Positions 19,701 through 28,000 of a stretch of 64,000 bases of DNA are shown in pieces. The stretch lies in contig CAWARU010000001.1 in the NCBI GenBank assembly GCA_963784575.1, positions 1,550,001 to 1,614,000 on the forward strand. Direction: 5' to 3'. Position numbers and translations under genes: made by a program. The notes under the pieces are model-generated. The model was not told the origin of the DNA and searched no databases. It saw nothing but the letters and a program-made list of their open reading frames with translations. The DNA comes from CAWARU01 sp963784575. Lineage in GTDB: Bacteria; Pseudomonadota; Gammaproteobacteria; UBA6186; Azoamicaceae. Numbering within the stretch: the stretch's first letter is position 1; each line of letters opens with the position of its first letter.

Positions 19701-22700
19701 AATTCATGGCGAGTGGCAAACATCCAGCTCAAAATCTGGGCATCTTCCCTCAATCCCGAAAATCCACCTAATTCCTCGAATTTTTGCAGTGCCTTAAAGG
19801 CTTCATCCATTTTGTCATTTGAACTGTAGAGATAGGCAAGGTATAAATAGTCTGAGCTGCTGGATGCAATGAGCTCGCCATCTTTGCCGATTTGAAATTT
19901 GGCAAAGCGCTGCGTGCCTGCCAAGTCCCAAGCTTTGGCATTAAATTGACCTATAACACCTTCTTCACCGACTTTTTCTAGTCTCAAATCTTCAAGATAA
20001 TTTCCCTCTATATCTAAGACACAAGCATTTTGCTTACGGTCCCCTTTCTTTGGAGCAATCAAGGGGCAAACTGGGATTAAGGCAATTTCCTTTCGTTCTT
20101 TCTTCTCCTTATCTTCTTTTTCCAAAGATATTGGTTTTAACCGCAATGCATTCGGAAGACCATCAATCACTGCCTGACCATTATGCAAATCGATGGCATA
20201 GTTTGGATCTTGCTGCCAAACCAATTCATCGCGTCCATTTACCTCTTTGGACCGGAACTCCAATACTGTCTCATCTTGAACATAGCGAGGAAATTTAATG
20301 ATGGTACCAGACTCTCGTGCCGATTTTTTTTGTACTTCAATAAATTGCGGTGCTTCGAAATTCATCAGAAAATCAAAAGGTGTTTCATTTTTTGAGCTTG
20401 ATTTTTCGAATATCAAACCTCTCAGAGTTGATGTCAGCTCTGGAGGGAACCCAAGTTTTACGACTTGATAATCAGAAAGACTGCCTTCTTCATTGCGAAG
20501 ATAGAGCCTGCCGTCCCTCAAAATATAATTATCTTTTCCAGTTCGCGTATCAGTAAATACAATGACATTGTCACCAGAATCTCCAAGTTTTGCAGGACTG
20601 ACCCAAGCTTGCATATTCCTGTCAGTCAGAAATGCAGGAAATCCCTGCTCCGTAAATTTAGAGAGGATGCCCGCTGCCAACCCAACTTGAGATGTTAATT
20701 CACTTAATCCTTTTTTGGTATCGGGACCTTTAAAATATTCTAACCAAAGAGGCTCGGGCTCGCCTACGATCATCACTTGTTTCATAAGCCGCGTTGTTCC
20801 ATCGCTCCCCCTATCAATACGGTATTGATGCTTAATACCATTTTTTATCCCGCGTTCTGTGTATTCAAATTGTACTGCTTCAAAATCAAGATTGGTAACG
20901 TCTATGCATTCCATTGGCATGGTTGGAAATAGTCTCGTGTCTCTCAAAGCTTCACATTTCTCAACAGCCCATACAGGTAATTTCTTGCGTTTAGCACCTG
21001 CTTCTGATACTGAAAAGTCATCGGGCCCAAGTAATATCTTGGTTTCTTTCTGCTGTTTTGTGCCTGGATCTTTCCAAATAAGTATCAATTCTGGATATTC
21101 AAATTTGATTTCCGCATCAATCATAATTTTCTTGACATAATCAACATCTGGTGCAGGCAAGCAATTTATCACAAAATCAAGTAACGCTTTGTTTCCTAAC
21201 TTATTTTTGAGATTAATCAAATAATTTTTCAACGCCGATTGCATGTAGTAATAGAGACTGTCTTCTTTATCTAATGAAAGAGGATCTACTTGATATTCTC
21301 TTTTTTTAGCAGTAATATTTTGTGAATTGATATAGAATTTTGCTTCCAAATATTTAGCAATAATTTCTCCTTTTTTGCGATCGCTTTCTTCTACAGATTC
21401 TTTTTTCTTCTGCTCATTCCGAATGTTTCGCGTTAAGCGCTGCATCGAGCAATAATATAGCCTAATTTGTAACAAAATTGCATTGTCTCGCAAATCGCCA
21501 CTCAACAGAGGTTGATTTACGTTTTTACTGTCTTTTGCTAGAATGCGAATTGCATTATTTTCAATGTCATCATCCAACCTTTTGTTAATGAGCTCTGCTC
21601 TTGTCAATGCTTTTTGAATCCGCTCATCTTTCTGAAAACGTACATCTTGCTGCATGTGCTCTAGAAAACCGATGAAATCTTGATTTAATTTATGGAAAAA
21701 GGCAGCAGTATTGTCTAACTTGCCCTCCTCAGTATAATAATTCAAACCCTCCTCTATAAGTTCCAAAAGACTTTCTGCAAGGGCAGGACTGCGTTTTAAT
21801 GAGTCTTGTAGCAGCCCGGGCTGCAGTAGATTTGCAGTCAATAAATTTTGATAATCTAAATCGGATAAATCTTGGATCAGCGATTGAAATCTATCTAACG
21901 TGACTGCCACCTGGGTTTCACTGGCCAAATGAGTATGCAAGAGGGATCGAAGTTGTCCAACTTTGGCAGTGAGGCTCTTTGCCCCTAATCCATGTACTTG
22001 TATGGCATTTGCCCTTAAGGGACCCTCAAAATCTGAGAAATGAAATTCTTCCAGAAACTTGTGGTCAAGGAAGGAAAATGGCATTTTCTTGGCAACTTCC
22101 TTTTTTCCCATTTTGGGATGTTCGTATCTCTCAAAAGTTGATTTAAATTCACAGGTGAAAGTTGTTTGATCAGTTTCACGAAGTTTTTGATTAGGATCCG
22201 TAGCAATGCTAATCAATTGATTAAAATTCATATTGGAATCTAATATATCAGGATAACTCAGCTTCCTTAAAACTTGATCAATATTTTGTTCCATTCCCTT
22301 TGCATATGCCAATGCCATGCAATCTTCATATAATTTTTTAGGCAGTGGCGAATCCTCCCTCTTGATTTTCAAGGCTACCCCTAGCGCAAACAATTCCTTG
22401 TTCACGATCTGTTCTCTATTCGTGATTTTATCTTGCTCTTCAGATATGCCTTTGTTATATTCCTCGATCCCTTTTGTGAGCAACTCTTCCAAACGCTTTG
22501 GCTCATCCTTAAAATATTTCTGCGCCAAATCTTCAAAGCTGATTACGGCGCTACTGCTCTTTCTCTTTTCCGTTGCTTGCGTCGAGGCTTGCTTATCCAA
22601 GGCCTTTTTCTCAAGCAGATTCAGCGTTTGCTCAATTTCTTTCAGTCTTTCATCAAGTCTTGGATCATCATGAATATAAAGAGGATTGGAAAGTATTTCT

Positions 22701-25456
22701 TTGATCAAGTCTTGCAGTTCTTTCCTAATTTTTATAAAAGGTGTGTCAGAAGATTTATCAAAGTATAGGCTGCCAAGCAAGCTCAATATTGTTGAAAGAG
22801 AGTAGATGGCCAAGCGCTGTGATGGTAATCTGTACTTCCCTGCAGTGGGGGATCCTGCCAACGCACTGGTGTATTGACCGAGTAACCCAGCGAGATATGG
22901 GAGTGCATCGAAGACTTGTTTCTGGGTGAGTTCTGACCAATATTTCGGATCTAAAGGGATATTCAAGAATAAATCTTCAATAGTTTTCAGGATAATCTTA
23001 TTGCTAGCCCCATCTTCTACCATTTTATTTATCTTTTCGAGTTCTTGTCTCAGCACATCACTACCTTTTTGATGAACAAAATCGTGTTTGGTTCTATTCT
23101 TGGTAAATTGTACCGGCAGTAAAACCAGTTCTTTGTCGGCTCTATCTTTTAAATCTTTCGTTTCCATTTCCTCCCTCTGGGGTTCGCTGGGTCGCCCTTT
23201 CGTTCTCGTTCTTTTTTCAAGGCTATGTTCAAATTTGGTGAGCCCTTTAACTCTGTCAAAACGATCCTTGACCTGATATTCAAATAGCGCCTTTTGACCA
23301 CTGATGGGAACTTCAAGCATGGTCTTCGATTGTGCCTCTATGGTTTTCTGCATATAATCACAGAGCGCTAATATGTCCTGGTATTGCTCGGTAGTTTTCT
23401 GTTTGGTTTTCTTAGGTTGCTGTGTAGTTTCCCGTTGTCGGGTTGCTTTTGCCATCGACTTCAGAACCAAACGATTAAGCTTTGCTATTCCATCTAGAAG
23501 CTCTTGCTTGATCTTTTCTTTACCCAATTCATGATCAGCTGATTTTATTGTGAAATAATCGATCAGCGCCTGCGTCTTGATGAATATGCGCATATTTTCC
23601 CGTAAATTATTAGGTTTTGCAGGCAGGGAATTCTTGAAAACAGTCGTCATGACTTTCCAAGCACAAGTACCGGAGATTTGTGGATCAATAAATTTTGCGT
23701 CCTTCCGCGCTGGCAAGATTTTAGCATTGGCTGGTATATTCTTTAAAATTTCCTCATAGTGTTTTTCTTCATCCCATCCCTCGCGCTCCCAGAAGGATTT
23801 CAAACCAGCTTGGGTGATTTTTTCCAGAAATGCCTTGAGATTGAACGGCGCGACATTCGGGATTTCAATTTGCAGTTCCGGATTATAACGCTGTTTCCTC
23901 TTTGTTTCACGCATTTCATGATAGTTGATTCCAGCACCAGAATTGTAGATACTAAAGATGAGTTTATCTCCAGCAATACGCTCCAATCCATAGACCATGG
24001 CATGTCCGCCAGTTCCAGCGCTCCAACCTCCTGGCATGAGAATAGAATTTGTGTCGTCGAATCTTTTTAGAATTTTGCTTACATATTCTGATGAAATTTT
24101 ATCCTCAGCTGTTCTTCTTTTACCTTTCTCATCGTAGCGATACTTTTGCACCAATGAGCGACCTTGGATCGTGGCATCCTCATAATCATCTGACAGATCT
24201 ACTAGACACTCAAAACGTTTGATAGTATCTTGCAAAGATTTGACTTCTGTGTCATCCAATTCTTTTTCATGATATTTTAAGTATAACCTCATGCACTCGA
24301 GTGTATATTTTGAAGTGTTAGACATCAACATACCTTGTAGGGTCGTCCCAAGCAGCTTCGTATCTAAATGAATATGTGCAAAAAGTTTTTCCGTCATCGG
24401 GACACTTTTAATAGCTTGCACTCTGTCATGAAAAGCTTTAAAAGTTTTATCTTGTCGAATAGGGTCGACGTTCAGATCAGGACCTTCTTTTACACTACTC
24501 AAAATCGCAAGAATAATAGAATCTTGCTTCGCTGCCAAACTTTGAGGCGTGGCATTCATTTCATCGGCCTCTTCTACCGATGCTCCTGCTGCCAGCAGGG
24601 ATTTTATAATTTCAGGATCGATACCTTTCAAAGCTGCTGCCATATGGAGAGCTGTTCTTCCGGTTTTTTCTTCCTTGATATTAGGATTAATGCTCTCCAA
24701 CATTAAAAGAGACCGAACTATTATAGGGTCATTCTTCAGAACTGCCCGCATCAGGGGCGTGTAACCTTCTCCGTCCAAGGCATTCAAATTAAGATGTTGT
24801 AAAGTGGGCGGTTGTAATACGACTTGTAACAATTCCTCTGCTTTCTTGTTGGGCTCTAAAGCAATTACCTCGTGTAGAAGTTCGAAAGCATTAAAATCAA
24901 AGATTAAATCAGAGGGGTGGTAGATTTTTGGATCGAGAGAAGGATTGCTTTCCAACAGCATTCGAAGAGCCATGATAGGACAAGGATCCTTCTTTGCAAA
25001 GAGTAATTTTAATAGCCGATTTGGAGTCTGAGTGTTTAGGGAATTATTGCTCTTTATTGCAAATCTTCCAATAGGATGTTGCAGAAAAATTCGCAACACA
25101 TCCAAAACTTTATCATCTGGCAACTTTTCAATAGCATATTCTAAGCAATTCTGATTTTCTGCATTCACTCCTTGTAGACTGAAGGGATAATCGCTTAGGC
25201 CCTTATTATATTTTGCGGCAAAGTCAAGTAGAGATTTTATCAAATCGGGCAAATCAGGTCGGCCTAAGCGTATGGCTACATGAATTGGATTTCCTTCTTT
25301 TCTATATTCATTCCAAAGCGCCGACAGCTTTTCTTTATCTCGTAGCGTAAATTCTTCTTCTGTAGTTATTTTCTGAATTTCTTTTTCATAGCGAAGGATG
25401 AGATCTTCAACAGAAATCTTTTCATTCTCTCTTAATATTTCATATAATGTTGGCAT
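13739..25456 (-). CDS. Giant ankyrin / putative Cys-protease / DUF3638-DUF3645 protein (3905 aa)
   Basis: No membrane segment or signal peptide is seen. Residues about 50-320 carry ankyrin-like repeats, clearest at 223-315. Residues about 475-605 hold H485, N505, Q593 and C598 in contexts resembling papain-type or CE-clan proteases (GGHAMVYG, YNSGAG, QISGTCAW). From about residue 2560 follows a DUF3638/DUF3645 region: Walker A-like MGGGKSKVL (K2654), Walker B-like YVDEVDS (about 2838), the VYRTPKVNYGY block (about 3000), YYDEQHTTGTDIRQ (about 3343) and LLQGVMRMR (about 3374), the order expected of a superfamily-2-like ATPase. DUF3638/3645 proteins are mostly large eukaryotic proteins of unknown function. 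The C terminus is a Glu/Lys/Arg coiled coil ending GWDSWSV. The ribosome site is weak (AGGG, 10 bases from ATG). Probably a secreted effector; that is inference. Confidence 0.85.
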   Translation of the reverse strand: MPTLYEILRENEKISVEDLILRYEKEIQKITTEEEFTLRDKEKLSALWNEYRKEGNPIHVAIRLGRPDLPDLIKSLLDFAAKYNKGLSDYPFSLQGVNAENQNCLEYAIEKLPDDKVLDVLRIFLQHPIGRFAIKSNNSLNTQTPNRLLKLLFAKKDPCPIMALRMLLESNPSLDPKIYHPSDLIFDFNAFELLHEVIALEPNKKAEELLQVVLQPPTLQHLNLNALDGEGYTPLMRAVLKNDPIIVRSLLMLESINPNIKEEKTGRTALHMAAALKGIDPEIIKSLLAAGASVEEADEMNATPQSLAAKQDSIILAILSSVKEGPDLNVDPIRQDKTFKAFHDRVQAIKSVPMTEKLFAHIHLDTKLLGTTLQGMLMSNTSKYTLECMRLYLKYHEKELDDTEVKSLQDTIKRFECLVDLSDDYEDATIQGRSLVQKYRYDEKGKRRTAEDKISSEYVSKILKRFDDTNSILMPGGWSAGTGGHAMVYGLERIAGDKLIFSIYNSGAGINYHEMRETKRKQRYNPELQIEIPNVAPFNLKAFLEKITQAGLKSFWEREGWDEEKHYEEILKNIPANAKILPARKDAKFIDPQISGTCAWKVMTTVFKNSLPAKPNNLRENMRIFIKTQALIDYFTIKSADHELGKEKIKQELLDGIAKLNRLVLKSMAKATRQRETTQQPKKTKQKTTEQYQDILALCDYMQKTIEAQSKTMLEVPISGQKALFEYQVKDRFDRVKGLTKFEHSLEKRTRTKGRPSEPQREEMETKDLKDRADKELVLLPVQFTKNRTKHDFVHQKGSDVLRQELEKINKMVEDGASNKIILKTIEDLFLNIPLDPKYWSELTQKQVFDALPYLAGLLGQYTSALAGSPTAGKYRLPSQRLAIYSLSTILSLLGSLYFDKSSDTPFIKIRKELQDLIKEILSNPLYIHDDPRLDERLKEIEQTLNLLEKKALDKQASTQATEKRKSSSAVISFEDLAQKYFKDEPKRLEELLTKGIEEYNKGISEEQDKITNREQIVNKELFALGVALKIKREDSPLPKKLYEDCMALAYAKGMEQNIDQVLRKLSYPDILDSNMNFNQLISIATDPNQKLRETDQTTFTCEFKSTFERYEHPKMGKKEVAKKMPFSFLDHKFLEEFHFSDFEGPLRANAIQVHGLGAKSLTAKVGQLRSLLHTHLASETQVAVTLDRFQSLIQDLSDLDYQNLLTANLLQPGLLQDSLKRSPALAESLLELIEEGLNYYTEEGKLDNTAAFFHKLNQDFIGFLEHMQQDVRFQKDERIQKALTRAELINKRLDDDIENNAIRILAKDSKNVNQPLLSGDLRDNAILLQIRLYYCSMQRLTRNIRNEQKKKESVEESDRKKGEIIAKYLEAKFYINSQNITAKKREYQVDPLSLDKEDSLYYYMQSALKNYLINLKNKLGNKALLDFVINCLPAPDVDYVKKIMIDAEIKFEYPELILIWKDPGTKQQKETKILLGPDDFSVSEAGAKRKKLPVWAVEKCEALRDTRLFPTMPMECIDVTNLDFEAVQFEYTERGIKNGIKHQYRIDRGSDGTTRLMKQVMIVGEPEPLWLEYFKGPDTKKGLSELTSQVGLAAGILSKFTEQGFPAFLTDRNMQAWVSPAKLGDSGDNVIVFTDTRTGKDNYILRDGRLYLRNEEGSLSDYQVVKLGFPPELTSTLRGLIFEKSSSKNETPFDFLMNFEAPQFIEVQKKSARESGTIIKFPRYVQDETVLEFRSKEVNGRDELVWQQDPNYAIDLHNGQAVIDGLPNALRLKPISLEKEDKEKKERKEIALIPVCPLIAPKKGDRKQNACVLDIEGNYLEDLRLEKVGEEGVIGQFNAKAWDLAGTQRFAKFQIGKDGELIASSSSDYLYLAYLYSSNDKMDEAFKALQKFEELGGFSGLREDAQILSWMFATRHEFKKQGGEVETRTYSGVPYIMKSEPKQREYPVVEQLSTPELWAFRSKLLGNLVNYLGSQGTFKFESDKTQAAFEMENERIAYLLKKENRKNLEDLVVEHLEQYQKLRRNVRARFRLNTLEHYNLFHFLPENKIKSFPSYIKDSQLQLKEAYQRMLHSSKLDLAEKPRQLPKLQAELRLARGIVTEPIKFKFITPAKEDIETAQQEQELKSAEDTQKAPLEKSSSGVTLNFQVPEERLSLSNVAAELITKLLHGGSDYVRNEIDPRQTQGAKQVSIGDLTTNIEDGDLLYSFQDLFNAITEKSCSETDLKRVREVALSKIRGQLLSKLKFASTGNDPIAFSTPLDVRSTATALSMILYYASFYPEDFRQIEITNKIYNNIPKRFFELMKDLSEKTPLEIELPRYEARVIYPRKPLMEPLTIIDEKPKREKEILSFNSYQQTFPMMGQLLKNTGFDEQLFEKSKKAAELPETKEREESLLEKDNRMGRARNQMERQFKDSFIKAYEAAPSKLEDLRQELLKLTDLKQQAELKQQGETARKSAAARTKDLEEELLAFANRLPEALSAKLFAQAKVLGQEHPYLKLDDLIALFVKSDLTAYLKATYFDEKEKDEIRKLYQMTGLYLVEATQLKHYKRSLEELDKLASFDKKHPTRPLTDADKLERDQILAKIGSVLYQKRSYDNDTDPDNFAAFLAFEYYEDILIFKEQKEILKVLLDKNRDAETGGFKDEIIQLIMGGGKSKVLMPLSAYQKAQGDNLVVVIVPASLRNTNYRDMKATSLQRFNQEVFPFQFGRSSDSSPENLTKIRDYLRNVVLKKGYLVTTNSDIQSLELKWMELLEQTRPEYKAALEKRKQEILIEYKKLWAIYESKHKARKDVSEEAIVLNKLKDESNKITKEINSLSTRLAEQLPILEEILELFNKRADVYVDEVDSIQDVRKELNYTLGEEVPLERHVINAIAALYRDIQSVPFPMHKKVIENGNVEYVSLGKDFTLENFFLKPESIPKLSEEEWKEVFLSDIVPNLVKALAENPDNPLNHILSSLDARSREAVLKFIKGEAEFPDKLQKLSRESKDIIALYKEQMNTFLPLTVYRTPKVNYGYTHQKRDESELVVAIPYVGNNMPSEESRFASPFETANYTAQLNYIYGVNETALKNMLLEFKDQAITEKNQDPGRYTIMTTPAAMKFKELTGIEDEDLFTLDPTDPSVLARIYKKLPLKSEAMKRVVDYCLPRYILNNVKSAGMILRHNADEHSHLYRSFQGGSGTILSPFVFDERTDFTKELGLGTDGRVIDYLISNDTKVTTPSSEEDITKSVSKLLNSDPNFRAIIDVGAHFKGVGNLEVAKQLAQYYQERKGSAIEWVLFYNDQNQLSALKVTPSGDFVAGDMDKKVRAEVVPEEKRKPEIRILGSSDPKYIESQLQCKPSQYFTYYDEQHTTGTDIRQMLGAKAICTFSAQTLKKDLLQGVMRMRDLANTQKVQLLLSNEMIKAHPEIKKDSWDIHKVLAVAEQNQKAKIEEDNFRVAMNKLRGLVRRDLLRRIRSEPNLATTGRYVRAFHQFIATEQSLSPSELFLGLERKQNTEFLLRREMAKLLEQWLSCLKRVDIVPLNEEIDGKKGEIYQETRYPGEKATHLEVMPLPCKEDGMRTTMEKILDRVKREKLCAETTKARRESSDAQVQTVKLVEMESAQEVLTEAKRLNQVKLEVNSMMMDESQQVTESLEVGTRFRSLNNFMARIPDVKLKPPPGLKFSKHLLMTENLASVFHGQTNLFQRKKPVDHIVWLYDPKKNEINAIMMTAKETEAYIRNEKNLPQISWITTSKGKPILGNAPDKKYLPKEYQTLREQIYYFNGDTDCLSREKETLSWIMDNFPEKIKFYENIILGCYPHKAKNFLFLKAELQKKFEAEELCKIEPEKESKFGQDKEEKIAMEEPASPRQTPILLAFQTMAGVKEEREAEEQREAEELKRETEEKEAKERIEAQKKEEAQSGWDSWSV

Positions 25457-25485
25457 TATTCAATACCCTATATTTTTATGGCTAT

Positions 25486-25529
25486 ATTATTATTACTATT
25501 TACTATAATTATTAATACTATTTACTATA
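25486..25529. repeat. Tandem 22-bp repeat upstream of the giant gene
   Basis: Two head-to-tail copies of a 22-base AT-only-plus-C unit (25486-25507 and 25508-25529) differing at one base, 30 to 73 bases before the start codon of the 3905-codon gene. The 22-base period is about two helical turns, so paired protein binding at the promoter is possible. The rest of 25457-25714 is very AT-rich and holds no gene. Confidence 0.7.
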
Positions 25530-25714
25530 TTGTTATGACTATTTCAGAATTTACAAAACTTCCTGGATTATTGATAAAATAGTGCATATACAAAAACATA
25601 TTAAATTTATGCATTAATCTAAAATTTAGAAATTTGTTATTATTATAAGTTCACTTTTAATTTACTTTAATTCACTTTCTTTTTAATTCACTTTATAGTA
25701 GCAATAGTGGCACT

Positions 25715-26977
25715 TTAAGTTGAAATTCGGGTTATTTTTGCTCCAAGTTGTTTTAATTTTTCTTCTATACATTCATAGCCGCGATCGATATGGTATATCC
25801 TATCAACAGTGGTTTCCCCATTGGCTATCAGCGCCGCCAATACTAAGCTTGCAGAAGCACGTAAATCAGTAGCCATAACAGGAGCTGCCATGAGATATGG
25901 CACACCGTGGCAAATTGCTGCATTGCCTTGCACTCCGATCTCTGCCCCCATACGCCGCAATTCTTGGACGTGCATGAACCGGTTTTCGAACACTGTTTCT
26001 GTGATGACACCGGTACCAGAAGCCACTGCATTCAAAGCAGTGAATTGAGCTTGCATATCAGTGGGAAAACCAGGGAAAGGTGCTGTACGCAGGTTAACCG
26101 CTTTAGGTTGTTTTCCATGCATGTCCAGCGAAATCCAATCTTCTCCGCGTTCTATTTCAGCTCCTGCCTCTTCTAATTTCTGCAGTACTGCTTCTAATAG
26201 AGAAGCTTTGGTATTCTTGATCTTCACTGCACCTCGCGTAATTGCTCCAGCAACGAGATAGGTGCCGCTTTCGATGCGATCGGGTACCACAAAATATTCG
26301 CCGCCACCAAGTTTAGGAACACCTTCAATCACAATGGTATCGGTTCCAGCGCCGCTTATTTTTGCGCCCAATGTATTCAAGAAATTGGCCAAATCCTGCA
26401 CTTCAGGCTCGCGAGCGGCATTTTTAAGGATGGTTTCGCCTTCCGCTAAACTTGCAGCCATCATCAAATTTTCTGTGCCAGTAACAGTAACCGTTTCAAA
26501 AAGTATTTGCGCACCTTTTAAGCGTCCTTTCACTTGTGCCTTAATGTAGCCATTTTCCATGGAGATTTCTGCCCCCATAGCGCGGAGACCTTGAACATGC
26601 AAATCTACGGGACGTGGTCCGATGGCACAACCACCAGGAAGTGATACCTGTGCTTCGCCAAAGCGTGCAAGCAGTGGGCCAAGCACCAGGATAGAGGCGC
26701 GCATGGTTCGAACTAATTCATAGGGAGCACTGTACTGATTGATGTGGCTTGCATCCACTTCGATGGTGAGGCGTTCATCGACTAATAATTTTGCACCGAG
26801 TTGGCCAAGAAGCTCCATCATGGTGGTAACGTCATTCAAGTGCGGTACATTGCCGATCACTACAGGTTGATGAGCAAGTAAAGAACCCGCCAAGATGGGT
26901 AATACAGAATTTTTTGCGCCAGAGATCCGGACCTCACCTTTCAGAGGTTCACCGCCAGTTATTATTAGTTTTCCCAT
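25715..26977 (-). CDS. murA: UDP-N-acetylglucosamine 1-carboxyvinyltransferase
   Basis: First committed step of peptidoglycan synthesis: transfer of enolpyruvate from PEP to UDP-GlcNAc. K22 and N23 (ISGAKNSVLP) and the PEP-binding, fosfomycin-target cysteine C117 (PGGCAIGPRPVD) are present. I start at the ATG at 26977 (MGKLIITGG) because AAGGA lies upstream; an upstream TTG would add eight residues. The length of 420 aa is standard. It is the last gene of the mla operon, as in E. coli, but the ibaG/bolA-like gene usually found between mlaB and murA is absent. Confidence 0.97.
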   Translation of the reverse strand: MGKLIITGGEPLKGEVRISGAKNSVLPILAGSLLAHQPVVIGNVPHLNDVTTMMELLGQLGAKLLVDERLTIEVDASHINQYSAPYELVRTMRASILVLGPLLARFGEAQVSLPGGCAIGPRPVDLHVQGLRAMGAEISMENGYIKAQVKGRLKGAQILFETVTVTGTENLMMAASLAEGETILKNAAREPEVQDLANFLNTLGAKISGAGTDTIVIEGVPKLGGGEYFVVPDRIESGTYLVAGAITRGAVKIKNTKASLLEAVLQKLEEAGAEIERGEDWISLDMHGKQPKAVNLRTAPFPGFPTDMQAQFTALNAVASGTGVITETVFENRFMHVQELRRMGAEIGVQGNAAICHGVPYLMAAPVMATDLRASASLVLAALIANGETTVDRIYHIDRGYECIEEKLKQLGAKITRIST

Positions 26978-27004
26978 ACTAAATCCTTTAATATCCTTCA
27001 ATTT

Positions 27005-27301
27005 CTAGACACTAACCGGAAGAATAGCTTCCAAACCATGCACTTTAACAAGATCTTGCATGAATGATGGCAAATGCATAAATTCAATTTCTTTTTTCTT
27101 GGAACGTGCATCTCGCATCCAAGCACTACAGAGTGCGAGTATTGAGCTGTCACATTTTTGTAAGCCAGAACATTCAATTTTAATTTTCTTCATGGATGCC
27201 ATTAAGTTGATGCCACGTTCGCAAAGAGGAACAACGGAATCAAAATCAAGCTCACCGTTGATTTTCAGAATTTCACCCTGTATTTCAATTGTCGCTTTCA
27301 T
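27005..27301 (-). CDS. mlaB: STAS-domain protein MlaB
   Basis: A cytoplasmic STAS-domain subunit that binds the MlaF ATPase and is needed for activity of the phospholipid transporter. The 98 residues show the STAS pattern, with NGELDFDSVVPL at the start and KCDSSILALCSAWMRDAR as the central helix, which contains the Ser-Ser position typical of MlaB. Position between mlaC and murA makes the assignment firm despite the low sequence conservation of this family. Confidence 0.87.
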   Translation of the reverse strand: MKATIEIQGEILKINGELDFDSVVPLCERGINLMASMKKIKIECSGLQKCDSSILALCSAWMRDARSKKKEIEFMHLPSFMQDLVKVHGLEAILPVSV

Positions 27302-27340
27302 TCTTCAGTCTCTCGAGGTTTGCTAATATCTTGCTAATAT

Positions 27341-28000
27341 TTAGCCCTTCCCTTTAGAGCCCTTTCCCTTATTATGCCCGCGCAATTTGTCTACCACTGC
27401 AGCAACGCCCCCCCTCTGCACATCTTCCGCAAATTGTGCATGGTAACCTTGCATCAAACTGACACCCTCAATAATAATGTCATAAACTTTCCAAGTACCA
27501 TTTTCTTGCAGCAAACGATAGTCGATACGCGTGGCCTTTTTGCCAGGCTGCTTGATCATGCTGGATACTTGTACTCGTTCTTTATTTGCAGAACCTCTGA
27601 TCGGTAAAAATTCTATGGTTTGATTGCTATAATTCAACAAAGATTGCGCATAGGAACGGACCACTAAAGTTCTGAATTCGGCCACGAAGCTTTGCTGCAT
27701 GGTGGGACTTGCTTTACTCCAAGCATTTCTGCCTACTACCCATTTCGCCATCTCAGTGAAGTCTGCATGAGGCAGGATATAGCGATTTACTACTTCATAT
27801 ATTTTGCTGGGATTTTTTTTCAAATCATCTTTGTTTTCCTTCAGAACTGACATCACTTGCGAGGTAACGCCTTCCAGCATCTTGATGGGGTCGTCCGCAG
27901 CTGCCACAGAATTGCTTCCGAGCAGAAAGAAAATCGAGAGAATTCCAGAAATAAAGAGATTTTTCATGCCCTGCTTTTTTATAGTAATTATTGTGCTCAT
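27341..28000 (-). CDS. mlaC: Periplasmic phospholipid-binding protein MlaC
   Basis: Shuttles phospholipid between the outer-membrane MlaA complex and the inner-membrane MlaFEDB complex. A signal peptide is visible (hydrophobic core LFISGILSIFFLLG, cleavage after VAAA). The mature region shows the MlaC family pattern (WSKASPTMQQSFVAEFRTLVVRSYA; YRLLQENGTWKVYDIIIEGVSL). I start at 28000 since AAGGAG lies eight bases upstream; an ATG at 27967 is an alternative. The start overlaps the mlaD stop as ATGA. The C-terminal Lys/Gly tail is unusual but short. Confidence 0.95.
   Translation of the reverse strand: MSTIITIKKQGMKNLFISGILSIFFLLGSNSVAAADDPIKMLEGVTSQVMSVLKENKDDLKKNPSKIYEVVNRYILPHADFTEMAKWVVGRNAWSKASPTMQQSFVAEFRTLVVRSYAQSLLNYSNQTIEFLPIRGSANKERVQVSSMIKQPGKKATRIDYRLLQENGTWKVYDIIIEGVSLMQGYHAQFAEDVQRGGVAAVVDKLRGHNKGKGSKGKG

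Noticed and set aside
22015..22206. Short frames on both strands within the giant gene (many between 13739 and 25456)
   Set aside because: They lack ribosome sites and domain content; the 3905-codon frame is continuous and carries known motifs.
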